Of a stretch of DNA of 64,000 nucleotides, positions 18,541 through 27,141 are shown in pieces; within the stretch, counting starts at the first letter, position 1; the number at the start of each line of letters is the position of its first letter. The DNA is taken from the NCBI GenBank assembly GCA_964458655.1, contig CAYWJT010000001.1, positions 62,001 to 126,000 on the forward strand, in the 5' to 3' direction. Origin of the DNA: CAYWJT01 sp964458655. Its GTDB lineage: Bacteria > Acidobacteriota > Aminicenantia > Aminicenantales > Saccharicenantaceae. Made by a program: the position numbers and the translations under genes. A model generated the notes under the pieces. The model made no database searches and was not told where the DNA came from. It saw only the letters and a list, made by a program, of their open reading frames with translations.

Positions 18541-21500
18541 TTAGTTCAGTTTGAGCGGCTGAACGGCCGGCAGCAGCGAGAAACCGGCTTCCTGGAGCGT
18601 CTTGCTCAGGGCCGCCACGTCCTTCTCGTAGAATTCGTTGAAGCCCGCGAGGAAAGACTCGAGCCTGGCCCTGACCTTGTCGTACTTGACCCGCGCGGCC
18701 TGGGAGACGGGCTCGATGCCCGCCCCGGCGATGCCGCTCACGGCGCTCATCACCTGGCTCTGGAGTCCCGCGGAGCGGTCCGCTATGCCCTGCTTGGGCG
18801 GGGTCGGGTTGAGCGTTTCCTGCAGGGCCTTGAGCTTCTTCTCGACCTCCGACATCTGCTTCATGATGTCCATCATCTTGGGGTTGCGCTGCTGGCGCGC
18901 GTGCTGCCCGACAGTCTGCAGGGCCTGCTGGGTCTGCTGCAACCTTTGCGCGGCCGTCTGGACGGTCCGCGTCAGCCTTTGGGCTTCCCTGGCCATGTCA
19001 TGGTTGGCTTTGAGGACCGCCGGGTCGATCGTGAACCTCGGGTCGGTCTTGACCTCGAAGCTCTGCGAGGCTTCTTCTCCTTCGTACTTGACCTTGACCG
19101 TGTATCGGCCCGGCAGTGCCATCAAACCGCCGCCCCGGCCGCCGAAAAAGCCCATGGCCGCCTGGGCGGCCTGCGCGGCCTGGCCCTCGCCGGCGGTTTC
19201 CCTGAAGTCCCAGTAGACCCGGTTTATGCCTTTCTCCTCAGTCCCCGGGACAGAGGCCACGACCGCGCCCTGGGCGTCCAGGATGCTTATCTGGACACGG
19301 CTCGAGCCCCTGGCGAGCATGCCCATCTGCCTCATCCTTGAGGGGTCGATGCCCCGCTGGGCCATCATGGCCATCATCTGACTCTGTTCAGGCGTCGGTT
19401 CCGGCTCCGCTTCCGGCTTCTTCTCGACCGGCGTGAGGAAGTAGGTGATGGCCGCCCCCGTTCTTTTGTTCTCGCCGGCGAAAACGGCGTCGCCCGGGCT
19501 CATGTAGGAGCTCATCCGGCCGGGCTGGAACTGGAAGGCGTCCGCCGCGGGGAAAAGATGGAGTTTCTTTTTCATGACCTCGTCGCTGAGCTCGCGCAGG
19601 GGCGAGATGTCGTCTATGACGTAGAGCGAGCGGCCGTGGGTGGCGATGATCAGGTCGTTTTCCCTGGGGTGGACGGTGAGGTCGTAGACCGGGCAGGTCG
19701 GCAGCCCGTTCTTCCACTTGAACCAGCTGCCTCCGCCGTTAAGGCTGACGAACAGGCCGAACTCCGTCCCGAGGAATAGCAAATCCTTCTTGACGGGGTC
19801 CTCTTCGACGGCCATGCAGTAGCCGTCGACCTCCGCCGTGGCCAGGTTCTTCCAGGTCTTGCCGTAATCGGCCGTGCAGAGGACGTAAGGCTGGAAGTTG
19901 GAGCGCCGGTGGTCGTCGAAGACCACGTAGGCCGCGGCCTCGTTGAAGCGCGAGGGCTTGATGTGCGGCACGGCCGCTCCGGCGGGCACGAGCGGTTTCT
20001 TGCCGGACGCGAGCGTCTTCGACACGAGCTCCCAGGTCCTGCCGCCGTCGCGGGTGAGCTGGACATTGCCGTCGTCCGTCCCCACCCAGATCAGGCCTTC
20101 CTTGAGCGGGCTGGGGGCGATGCTGAGGATGGTGCAGTAGTTCTCGGCGTTGGTTACGTCGAGGGTCAAGCCGCCGCTTTCGGCCTGCTTCTGCTTCTCC
20201 GGGTCGTTGGTGGTCAGGTCCGGCGAGATGATTTCCCAGGTCCGGCCCTTGTCCGGGCTGCGGTGGACGAACTGACTGCCGAGGTAGATGGTGGCGGGCT
20301 TGAAGTGGTCGACGGCGAAGCCGGCGTTCCAGTTGAAGCGGTGCCTGACGTCCGATTCCGTGGGCACGATGTTCACCGAGCGCCCGGTCGCGATGTCGAA
20401 GTAATAGAGGCTGCCGCCCTGCGACATGCCGTAGCCGCAGCCGGGTTTCTCCGGGTCGGCCGCGGCGTCGAAGCCGTCGCCGCCCCCGACGTTGGTCCAG
20501 AGGTAATCGTAGAGAGCCCGTTCCTTCAGCGAATAGGCCGGCCCGACCCAGGTGCCGTTGTCCTGGAGGCCGCCGTAGACGTTGTAGGGAGTCTGCATGT
20601 CGTAGGTGACGTGGTAGAACTGGCCGAGCGGCAGGTTCTCGACGAAGCGCCAGGTGCGGCCCCGGTCATGGCTGATGACGACGCCGCCGTCTTCGCCGAC
20701 GACGAGCGTCTCTCCGTCCGGGCTTATCCACATGGCGTGGAAGTCGGAGTGGGCCTGGTTGTTGGCGGTCAGCGCCCGGAACGTTTTTCCGCCGTCCTCG
20801 CTTACCCGGAGCTGGGTCTGGAGCATGTAGACGATGTTCTCGTTGACGGGATTGACCATGATGCGACTGTAGTAGAAGGGGCGGTTGTGGATATCGTTGG
20901 AGTCGTTGACGAGCTGCCAGGTCCGGCCGCCGTCGGCCGAGCGGTAGAGACCGTTCTTCTTGGCCTCCACCAGGGCGTAGGCGACCTCAGGCCTGTTTGC
21001 CGCGAAAGCGATGCCGATCCGGCCCAGTTCGCCCGCAGGCAGGCCTTCTTTCTCGCCGAGCCTGGCCCAGGTCTCGCCGCCGTCGTATGTGGCGTAGAGG
21101 CCGCTCCCCGGCCCGCCGGAAGAGAAGAACCATGGTTGGCGCCTGTGCTCCCACATGGCGGCCAGGATATGGTTGGGGTTGGCCGGGTCGACCGCCATGT
21201 CGGACACGCCGGTCTTTTCGTTGACGTAAAGGACCTTGCGCCAGGTCCGGCCGCCGTCGGAGGTCTTGAAAACGCCTCTCTCGACGCTGTCGCCCCAGGT
21301 GGCCCCCAAGGCGCCGACGAGCACGGTATCGGAGTCATCAGGATGTATGACGATCTCGGCGATCTTCTCGGTCTTCTCCAAGCCGAGGCGCTGCCAGGTC
21401 CGGCCGCCGTCGATGGACTTGAACACGCCGCGGCCGACGCTCACGGAATTGCGGGGGGCGGCCTCTCCGGTGCCCACCCAGACGACGTTCGGGTTCTTCC

Positions 21501-21807
21501 TGTCGACGGCGATGGCGCCTATGGAAGCGGCCGGCTGGTCGTCGAAGATGGGCGTCCAGGTCAGGCCTCCGTTCACGGATTTCCAGACGCCGCCGGCGGC
21601 CGCGCCCACGTAAATGACGGCGGGCGAAGAGGCCACGCCTTCAACGGCCCCTATGCGGCCGCTCATGTTGGCCGGGCCGATACTTCGGGCCTTGAGCGCC
21701 GCCAGGATCTCGTTCGGGTCCTTGGCCTGCGCGGACGCGAAGGAAGCGGTCAGGGCCAGAAAACAGAACAGGGCCAGTATGACGGTCGTCTTTCTGTTGC
21801 GGGACAT
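18541..21807 (-). CDS. Large exported BNR/sortilin-like beta-propeller protein
   Basis: A 1088-residue secreted protein (signal peptide ending SFASAQA). Residues ~30-770 contain many BNR/Asp-box repeats of the form S-x-D-G-G-x-T-W (VWKSVNGGLTWTPI, FKSIDGGRTWQRL, FKTSDGGRTWRKV, YRSADGGRTWQLV and others), giving a double beta-propeller as in VPS10/sortilin or xyloglucanase-type proteins. The C-terminal part has an Ig-like strand region and a long coiled coil (~940-1060). No catalytic pair can be named with confidence. ATG 21807 is chosen for its GGAGGAGGT ribosome site and signal peptide. An IS element sits just 66 nt upstream of the start, in what should be its promoter region. Confidence 0.85.
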   Translation of the reverse strand: MSRNRKTTVILALFCFLALTASFASAQAKDPNEILAALKARSIGPANMSGRIGAVEGVASSPAVIYVGAAAGGVWKSVNGGLTWTPIFDDQPAASIGAIAVDRKNPNVVWVGTGEAAPRNSVSVGRGVFKSIDGGRTWQRLGLEKTEKIAEIVIHPDDSDTVLVGALGATWGDSVERGVFKTSDGGRTWRKVLYVNEKTGVSDMAVDPANPNHILAAMWEHRRQPWFFSSGGPGSGLYATYDGGETWARLGEKEGLPAGELGRIGIAFAANRPEVAYALVEAKKNGLYRSADGGRTWQLVNDSNDIHNRPFYYSRIMVNPVNENIVYMLQTQLRVSEDGGKTFRALTANNQAHSDFHAMWISPDGETLVVGEDGGVVISHDRGRTWRFVENLPLGQFYHVTYDMQTPYNVYGGLQDNGTWVGPAYSLKERALYDYLWTNVGGGDGFDAAADPEKPGCGYGMSQGGSLYYFDIATGRSVNIVPTESDVRHRFNWNAGFAVDHFKPATIYLGSQFVHRSPDKGRTWEIISPDLTTNDPEKQKQAESGGLTLDVTNAENYCTILSIAPSPLKEGLIWVGTDDGNVQLTRDGGRTWELVSKTLASGKKPLVPAGAAVPHIKPSRFNEAAAYVVFDDHRRSNFQPYVLCTADYGKTWKNLATAEVDGYCMAVEEDPVKKDLLFLGTEFGLFVSLNGGGSWFKWKNGLPTCPVYDLTVHPRENDLIIATHGRSLYVIDDISPLRELSDEVMKKKLHLFPAADAFQFQPGRMSSYMSPGDAVFAGENKRTGAAITYFLTPVEKKPEAEPEPTPEQSQMMAMMAQRGIDPSRMRQMGMLARGSSRVQISILDAQGAVVASVPGTEEKGINRVYWDFRETAGEGQAAQAAQAAMGFFGGRGGGLMALPGRYTVKVKYEGEEASQSFEVKTDPRFTIDPAVLKANHDMAREAQRLTRTVQTAAQRLQQTQQALQTVGQHARQQRNPKMMDIMKQMSEVEKKLKALQETLNPTPPKQGIADRSAGLQSQVMSAVSGIAGAGIEPVSQAARVKYDKVRARLESFLAGFNEFYEKDVAALSKTLQEAGFSLLPAVQPLKLN

Positions 21808-21873
21808 GGGACCTCCTCCAGGATCATGGTTTTCGCAGACTTCAATCATAAATTCATTTTTTCGACGGCGCAA

Positions 21874-21890
21874 CGGAATTTTTCTTCCCC
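21874..21890. repeat. Target-site duplication, left copy
   Basis: CGGAATTTTTCTTCCCC, identical to 23276-23292 on the other side of the IS element. A 17-bp duplication matches the long target duplications known for the IS1202 group. Confidence 0.9.
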
Positions 21891-23275
21891 TGTGATAGCC
21901 AAGCAATAATGTCCCCCTTTACTGCCGAGCTAAAATGTCCCCTCTTAGGAGGAGGGCATGAAGGGGTTCATCATCTTGAGCAGGCATGAGGCCCAGCGGG
22001 TTCAGGTTCTGGAGCAGGTCGTCCGAAAGGGTCTGACTCTGAAGTCCGGGGCGGGACTCATGAAGGTCGGCTACCGTCAGGCGAAGCGGTTGTTGGCACG
22101 GTATCGGGAGGCAGGACCGAAGGGGATGGCCCATCGGAGCCGGGGCCGGGCTGCTCCGAACGCCCTGGGGCCGGAAATCCGTCAACAGGTTCTGGCCCTT
22201 CACCGAGAGGTCTACTGGCAGTTCAACGATAGCCACTTCGTGGAGATGCTGGAGGAGCGGGAAGGACTTCGGGTCGGCCGAGAGACGGTTCGGGGCTGGC
22301 TGCGTGAGGCTGGGATTCGGCCGAAACGGCGGCGTCGTGCGCCTCAGCACCGCAGCCGTCGTCCGCGGCGACCTCAGCTGGGGCTACTCATGCAGTGGGA
22401 CGGCAGCCCTCATCGCTGGTTCGGGCCCCAGCGGCCTCCCTGCAGCCTCCTGCATGCCGTAGACGACGCGACCGGGATAGTCCTGGGCGCCTTGTTCCGG
22501 CCCCAAGAGGATGCCATCGGTTATCTCAGGCTCCTGGATATGGTCCTGCGCCAGCACGGCATCCCCGCGGCCGTCTATCAGGACCGCCACAGCGCTCTGT
22601 TCCGCAACGATAACCACTGGAGCCATGAGGAAGAGCTGGCCGGGGTGCGCTTCCCGACGCACGTCGGACGGGTCCTGCAAGAACTGGGCGCGAACCAGAT
22701 ACCTTCCTTCTGTCCCCAGGGGAAGGGCCGCATCGAGCGCCAGGGCGGCACCTTCCAGGATCGCCTCATCGCCGAGATGGCCCTGGCCGGAATCTGCGAG
22801 ATCGATCAAGCCAACGCTTGGTTGGAGGCTGTCTATCTGGACCGCTTCAACGCCCGCTTCGCTAAGAAGCCGGAGCTATCGGGTTCGGCCTTTCGCAAAA
22901 TCAACGCCACCCAACGCTATCAACTCGTCTGCTTCGCCTACCAAGCCACTGTGGCCAACGATAACACTGTCCGACTCGGCGGCCTAGTCATCGATCTTCC
23001 ACCAGGACCAGGCCGTCGCAGCTACGCCCGCCGGCGCGTCCTAGTCCGCCAGCACCTCGACGGCGCTTGGACGGTCTGGCTGGAAGGACGATGCATCGGA
23101 CGCCACCCCCAGACGCCCCTGAGAGAGCCCTTCCGTTGCCGGCGGCCTTATCAACCTGGCGACGACCGTCGCGCTAAGCACATCCTCCAGGTCTATTATG
23201 AAACAACACCCGCCCCCAACCCAGGGGGACATTTTAGCTCGGCAGTTGAGGGGACATATTGACTCGGCTTAAACA
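21891..23275 (+). mobile_element. ISNCY/IS1202-like insertion sequence, complete
   Basis: A 1385-bp element with ends TGTGATAGCC...GGCTTAAACA. Imperfect terminal inverted repeats of about 47 bp run inward from the AGCC/GGCT; the inner part TGCCGAGCTAAAATGTCCCC is identical at both ends. Each end carries two ATGTCCCC boxes about 26 bp apart, probable transposase binding subsites. It contains one transposase gene and is flanked by a perfect 17-bp direct repeat. Boundaries carry a 1-bp ambiguity because an A adjoins both copies of the duplication. Confidence 0.92.
21958..23262 (+). CDS. ISNCY/IS1202-family DDE transposase
   Basis: A 434-residue transposase, apparently intact. The N-terminal half has helix-turn-helix regions (LKSGAGLMKVGYRQAKRLLA, then VGRETVRGWLREAGI) and a basic linker (KRRRRAPQHRSRRPRRP). 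The catalytic core is an rve-like domain with Asp in LLMQWDGSPH, Asp in AVYQDRHSALF and Glu in QGKGRIERQGGTF. The C-terminal portion is a beta-rich DNA-binding tail. It has an AGGAGG ribosome site 5 nt before its ATG. The gene ends inside the right terminal repeat, with the stop in the inverted repeat itself, a compact arrangement usual for IS elements. Confidence 0.93.
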   Translation: MKGFIILSRHEAQRVQVLEQVVRKGLTLKSGAGLMKVGYRQAKRLLARYREAGPKGMAHRSRGRAAPNALGPEIRQQVLALHREVYWQFNDSHFVEMLEEREGLRVGRETVRGWLREAGIRPKRRRRAPQHRSRRPRRPQLGLLMQWDGSPHRWFGPQRPPCSLLHAVDDATGIVLGALFRPQEDAIGYLRLLDMVLRQHGIPAAVYQDRHSALFRNDNHWSHEEELAGVRFPTHVGRVLQELGANQIPSFCPQGKGRIERQGGTFQDRLIAEMALAGICEIDQANAWLEAVYLDRFNARFAKKPELSGSAFRKINATQRYQLVCFAYQATVANDNTVRLGGLVIDLPPGPGRRSYARRRVLVRQHLDGAWTVWLEGRCIGRHPQTPLREPFRCRRPYQPGDDRRAKHILQVYYETTPAPNPGGHFSSAVEGTY

Positions 23276-23292
23276 CGGAATTTTTCTTCCCC
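23276..23292. repeat. Target-site duplication, right copy
   Basis: Second copy of the 17-bp direct repeat flanking the IS element (see 21874-21890). Confidence 0.9.
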
Positions 23293-23372
23293 CCCGACCT
23301 GAAAGGGAAAGCCGTCGGGGTTCCTGACGACATGACAACAACGACGCGTCCCGTCAAAAGCCCCGGGCGTTG

Positions 23373-23401
23373 TTGACACTTAGGGCCGGGCGATGTAATA
23401 G
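23373..23401 (+). promoter_or_regulatory. Promoter of the unknown gene at 23435
   Basis: TTGACA (23373-23378), 17 nt, TAATAG (23396-23401), leaving a leader of ~27 nt before the ATG. Confidence 0.5.
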
Positions 23402-23434
23402 TAGAATCCCTTTTGATCGAGAGCGGTTAGGGCC

Positions 23435-24244
23435 ATGGCCGAAGCAACCGAAGAGAGACTGTTCGAGCTGGTCGACCGGGTGCGGCGCGGCCGCTCGGTC
23501 GTCGAGCGCGACGACCAGTACCGCCTCGAGGCCTTCCTGGACGCCGCGCGGGCCGCCGCGCGCCGAGGCGCCCGCCTCTCCGTCATCGATACGGGCCTTT
23601 TCAGCTTGAACGAGCTCGAGCTTCTCGTCGAACGCAAGGTAAACCTCTTTACTTCGGACGAGACCGGCCGCGGCCCCGACGACTTGGAGATACTGCTCGA
23701 AGCGGCGCGCCGCTCCGGGGCTTTCATCTCCCGGCTGGCTGTCCGCGACATCCCCGACGAAGCGTCCGGCTGGTCACTGGAGAGGCTCCTGGATTTGGCG
23801 CGCGCGGGCCTCGATATGCACGTGTCGAATTCCACAGTTCCCCGCGACCTGGAGGCGATGAAGCAACTGGCTGCCGCCTCGGGTCGGAGACGCGGCTTTT
23901 TCGTCTACTATCACCATGGGGCCCTGGCCGGCGACCTCGAGGCACTCGCCGGTCGCCGCAACTGGCTGCACTTCTCCGACCGGTCGTTGGATACCGCCGA
24001 AGAAGGAGAGGCGGCTGCCGCCGTCGCGGCGGCCTTCAGGGCCGCCGGCGGCAGGACCGTGGTCTATATCGAGCGCGGCCTCGGGCTAGACCTGCTTAAA
24101 AGGCTGGAGAGGGCCGGGGCTTTTCTCAATTTCCTGACCCCGCCTTCCAGCCGTTATTCCCTGCAGCAGGCCGTCGAGCAGCGGGCGTGGAGGACGCGGC
24201 TGCCGGCCCGGGCTTTCTACCTGACGACGGCCTGCCTGCTTTGA
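23435..24244 (+). CDS. Hypothetical protein, unrecognised
   Basis: A 269-residue soluble protein of normal coding character with no signal peptide or membrane segment. I do not recognise the family. The N-terminus is helical (ERLFELVDRVRRGRSVVERD), followed by an apparent alpha/beta repeat pattern: ARLSVIDTGLFS, VNLFTSDETGRGPDD, GAFISRLAVRDIP, GLDMHVSNSTVPRDLE, GFFVYYHHGALAGDLE, WLHFSDRSLDTAEE, GRTVVYIERGLGLDLL. The regularly spaced strands suggest a TIM-barrel-like or Rossmann-like arrangement, perhaps PHP/PLP-independent, but this is a guess. It has its own promoter and is followed by an independently promoted antiporter gene, so context gives no function. Confidence 0.75.
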   Translation: MAEATEERLFELVDRVRRGRSVVERDDQYRLEAFLDAARAAARRGARLSVIDTGLFSLNELELLVERKVNLFTSDETGRGPDDLEILLEAARRSGAFISRLAVRDIPDEASGWSLERLLDLARAGLDMHVSNSTVPRDLEAMKQLAAASGRRRGFFVYYHHGALAGDLEALAGRRNWLHFSDRSLDTAEEGEAAAAVAAAFRAAGGRTVVYIERGLGLDLLKRLERAGAFLNFLTPPSSRYSLQQAVEQRAWRTRLPARAFYLTTACLL

Positions 24245-24269
24245 GGGTCGCGCCCGCGCGCGGTTCCCG

Positions 24270-24297
24270 TTGAAAAAAGGAGCGTTTCGGCTACAAT
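24270..24297 (+). promoter_or_regulatory. Promoter of the antiporter gene, near-leaderless
   Basis: TTGAAA (24270-24275), 16 nt, TACAAT (24292-24297). The -10 box ends 9 nt before the ATG at 24307 and no ribosome site fits in between. Confidence 0.6.
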
Positions 24298-24306
24298 AGT
24301 TGACTC

Positions 24307-25563
24307 ATGTCCGCGGAGAACGCAGCTCATCTCCTTCCGCTCTGGACGGTCATCCCGTTCGTGGGGCTCCTTCTGTCCATAGCGCTGCTGCCGCTCAAGG
24401 CCCATCATTTCTGGGAGAGCCACAGGAACAAGGCCCTGGTCGCGGCTCTCTGGTCGCTGCCCGTTATCGTTTATTTCCTCTTCGTCCGGCACGAAACGCT
24501 GGAGCTCCTGCATTCGATGAAGGATTACGTTTCGTTCCTGCTCCTGCTCACCGCCCTGTTCATCATTTCCGGCGGCATCGTCATCAAGGGCGACATCCGG
24601 GCGACGCCCGCGGTCAACTCCGGCTTTCTCCTGGTCGGGGCCGTCCTGGCCAACTTCGTGGGCACGACCGGGGCGAGCATGCTGCTCATCCGGCCCTTCC
24701 TGCAGACCAACTCCGAGCGCCGGCGGACGGGCCATCTGCCCATCTTCTTCATTTTCCTGGTCTCCAACATCGGCGGCTGCCTGACGCCCCTCGGCGACCC
24801 GCCCCTGTTCATGGGCTTCATCAAGGGCGTGCCCTTTTTCTGGACCCTGAAGCTTTTCCCCGAGTGGCTGGTGATGGTCGGGCTGGTGCTGACGGTCTTC
24901 TATTTCTACGACCGGTACCAGTACGAGCGCGAAGAACGCCGCGACCTCATCCGCGACCGGGAGCTGTTCATACCGCTCCACCTGACAGGCGCCGTCAACT
25001 TCCTCTGGCTGGCCGGGGTCATCTCATCGCTCTTCATGCCCTTTCCGCGGCGCGAGGGCATGTTGATCCTGATGGCCGTGATGTCGCTGCTCACTTCGAG
25101 ACGGGAGTGCCGTGTCGCCAACCGCTTCACCTACAACCCCATCGTCGAGGTGGCCGTGCTCTTCGCCGGCATATTCATCACCATGGTCCCGGCCTTGGTC
25201 GTCCTCAACACGCGGGCCGCGGAGCTCGGCATCAACAAGCCCTGGCAGTTCTTCTGGCTGACGGGCAGCCTGTCCTCCTTCCTCGACAACACCCCGACCT
25301 ATCTGGCCTTCCTGTCCATGGCCCAGGGGCTCGGCCTCAACGGCGATGTAATCGGCGTGCCGGCCGCTTTCCTGCGGGCCATCAGCGTGGGAGCCGTGTT
25401 CATGGGCGCGAACTCCTACATCGGCAACGGGCCGAACTTCATGGTCAAGGTCATCGCCGAGGAGTTCAACTACCGCATGCCTTCCTTCTTCGGCTACATG
25501 GCCTATTCGGCGGCCGTGCTCGTCCCGCTCTATCTTATCCAGACCCTCATCTTCTTCAGGTAA
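24307..25563 (+). CDS. Sodium:proton antiporter / anion permease (NhaD/CitM-ArsB type)
   Basis: A 418-residue membrane protein with about 11-12 helices of the ion-transporter superfamily. Family blocks are FIISGGIVIKGDIRATPAVN, NFVGTTGASMLLIRPFL, the conserved SNIGGCLTPLGDPPLFMGF (GDPP), TYNPIVEVAVLFAGIFIT and the second half-site SSFLDNTPTYLAFLSMA. NhaD-type members exchange Na+ for H+; others move citrate or arsenite. The loop with DNTPTY and the absence of an arsenic operon favour Na+/H+ exchange. It is transcribed alone from a promoter almost touching its start codon. Confidence 0.88.
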   Translation: MSAENAAHLLPLWTVIPFVGLLLSIALLPLKAHHFWESHRNKALVAALWSLPVIVYFLFVRHETLELLHSMKDYVSFLLLLTALFIISGGIVIKGDIRATPAVNSGFLLVGAVLANFVGTTGASMLLIRPFLQTNSERRRTGHLPIFFIFLVSNIGGCLTPLGDPPLFMGFIKGVPFFWTLKLFPEWLVMVGLVLTVFYFYDRYQYEREERRDLIRDRELFIPLHLTGAVNFLWLAGVISSLFMPFPRREGMLILMAVMSLLTSRRECRVANRFTYNPIVEVAVLFAGIFITMVPALVVLNTRAAELGINKPWQFFWLTGSLSSFLDNTPTYLAFLSMAQGLGLNGDVIGVPAAFLRAISVGAVFMGANSYIGNGPNFMVKVIAEEFNYRMPSFFGYMAYSAAVLVPLYLIQTLIFFR

Positions 25564-25739
25564 GCGTCGGAACGTGCCTCCCGCGCTCCCGAACAGCCTG
25601 TGGAAATCCCGTGGCCAAAAAATAACAGCCGCGATCGGCCTCGGATGTCCCTGTCGGCTGGCGTTTGGGAATTAATCCTACCGATTGGGCCCTGGACAAG
25701 AAAAAATACAAAAAAAAGGGGTTTGACCGCAAAAAACCC

Positions 25740-25769
25740 TTGACAAAAAATTTAAATACCTTATATATA
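25740..25769 (+). promoter_or_regulatory. Strong promoter of the ATP-grasp/KamA operon
   Basis: TTGACA (25740-25745), 18 nt, TATATA (25764-25769) within very AT-rich DNA. After removing the assembly artefact the leader would be about 105 nt. Confidence 0.6.
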
Positions 25770-25795
25770 AGAATGAAAAAACCGAAAACTCGTTG

Positions 25796-26005
25796 GAAGG
25801 AAGAAGAGAGAAAGACCGGGCCGGTCGATGATAACATCGCGGGGGACGTTNNNNNNNNNNNNNNNNNNNNNNNNNNNNNNNNNNNNNNNNNNNNNNNNNN
25901 NNNNNNNNNNNNNNNNNNNNNNNNNNNNNNNNNNNNNNNNNNNNNNNNNNGAAGGAAGAAGAGAGAAAGACCGGGCCGGTCGATGATAACATCGCGGGGG
26001 ACGTT
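25796..26005. other. False gap: 55-bp repeat on both sides of 100 N
   Basis: Bases 25796-25850 are identical to 25951-26005, and 25851-25950 are N. The repeat is exactly 55 bp, a usual assembler k-mer, so the two contig ends overlap and the true sequence is probably contiguous once 155 bp are removed. Confidence 0.85.
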
Positions 26006-26037
26006 CGAATATCTCAGTTGATACAAGGTGCGGAGCG

Positions 26038-27141
26038 ATGAAAGTAGCTTTGCTTTTCAGCTCTAAGAAGGGGATGGAAACAGCCCTCTTTCGTCGCCCC
26101 GACGAGGCGTTCGAGGAGGACGTCGAGCCTCCACCTGATATGCTGGCCGAGTGCGACAGCGACGAGACCATCCAGGCTGTCGGCAGGGTCCTCGAGGAAC
26201 GTCACCAGGTCCTCTATATCGAATCCGACGAGCGCGCCTACAGCCGGTTGAAGCGCGCCGCGCCCCATCTCGTCTTCAACATGGCCGAGCGCCTGTTCGG
26301 GCCCAACCGCGAATCCCACATCCCGACGGTCTGCGAGATGCTCGGCATACCGTACACCGGCTCCGACCCGCTGACGCTGGGCATCTGCCTCGACAAGTCC
26401 AGGGCCAAGGAGATCCTGAGCTACTACGGCGTCCCTAACCCGGCCTTCGTCGTGGCCGAGCGGCCGGACGACATCCCGGCCGGCTTCCCGCTGCCCGCCA
26501 TCGTCAAGCCGCTTTACGAGGGCTCGAGCAAGGGCATCAAGAACAACAGCGTCGTCAGGAACCGGGCCGACCTGATGGCGAGGACGGCCGAGGTCATCGG
26601 CGTCTATAAACAGCCGGTCATCGTCGAGAAGTTCCTGTCCGGGCGCGAGTTCACGGCCGGCGTGCTGGGCAACGACCCGAACTACGAAGTGCTGCCCATA
26701 GTCGAGATCGACCATTCTGAGCTTCCTGACGGCGCCGAGCCTATCTATTCCTACGAAGCCAAATGGATCTGGGACCGTCCGGAAAAGCCGCTCGAGATCT
26801 TCAAGTGCCCGGCGCCTCTCGACGAGCGCCTGAGGTCGCGAGTGGAGCGAGTCGTCAGGGACACCTGCCGCATCCTGAGGATAAGGGATTGGTGCCGCAT
26901 CGACCTGCGCCTCGACGAGTCCGGGGAACCCAACATCCTCGAGGTCAACCCGCTGCCCGGTATCCTGCCCAACCCGGAGGACAATTCCTGCCTGCCGAAA
27001 GCCGCCCGCACGGCCGGCTATTCTTATTCGGACCTGATCCATCGGGTCGTGGACGAAGCCGCCAGGCGTCACGGTCTGAGCGCGGCGCCGCGCCGGAAAG
27101 CGGCCGCGGTCGGAGCTGCGTCCCAAGTGGGAAGAGCATGA
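26038..27141 (+). CDS. ATP-grasp ligase, D-Ala-D-Ala-ligase-like (first of two)
   Basis: A 367-residue cytosolic ATP-grasp enzyme. The N-terminal pre-ATP-grasp region (residues ~1-95) holds VFNMAERLFGPNRESHIPTV, equivalent to the Ddl substrate-binding segment, followed by LGIPYTGSDPLTLGICLDK. The ATP-grasp core has FPLPAIVKPLYEGSSKGI, VEKFLSGREFTAGVLG and the metal-binding end WCRIDLRLDESGEPNILEVN-PLPGI. Ddl-type enzymes join an acyl phosphate to an amine with ATP. Housekeeping Ddl sits with mur genes, which are absent; the neighbours here are another ligase, an acetyltransferase and lysine aminomutase. A dedicated dipeptide or beta-amino-acid ligase is more likely. A GGAG site precedes the ATG. 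Confidence 0.85.
   Translation: MKVALLFSSKKGMETALFRRPDEAFEEDVEPPPDMLAECDSDETIQAVGRVLEERHQVLYIESDERAYSRLKRAAPHLVFNMAERLFGPNRESHIPTVCEMLGIPYTGSDPLTLGICLDKSRAKEILSYYGVPNPAFVVAERPDDIPAGFPLPAIVKPLYEGSSKGIKNNSVVRNRADLMARTAEVIGVYKQPVIVEKFLSGREFTAGVLGNDPNYEVLPIVEIDHSELPDGAEPIYSYEAKWIWDRPEKPLEIFKCPAPLDERLRSRVERVVRDTCRILRIRDWCRIDLRLDESGEPNILEVNPLPGILPNPEDNSCLPKAARTAGYSYSDLIHRVVDEAARRHGLSAAPRRKAAAVGAASQVGRA

Larger units (their letters stand above)
25564..26037. other. Intergenic region with AT-rich promoter and assembly gap
   Basis: This stretch has no gene. It is AT-rich at 25660-25800, unlike the surrounding DNA. It carries the promoter at 25740-25769 and the leader of the ligase operon. The leader contains a GACCGGGCCGGTC palindrome and a CGATG/CATCG hairpin, and is interrupted by the artefactual N run. 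Confidence 0.8.

Noticed and set aside
25796..26005. 55-bp direct repeat as a biological repeat or attachment site
   Set aside because: It flanks an N run and has the exact size of an assembly k-mer overlap.
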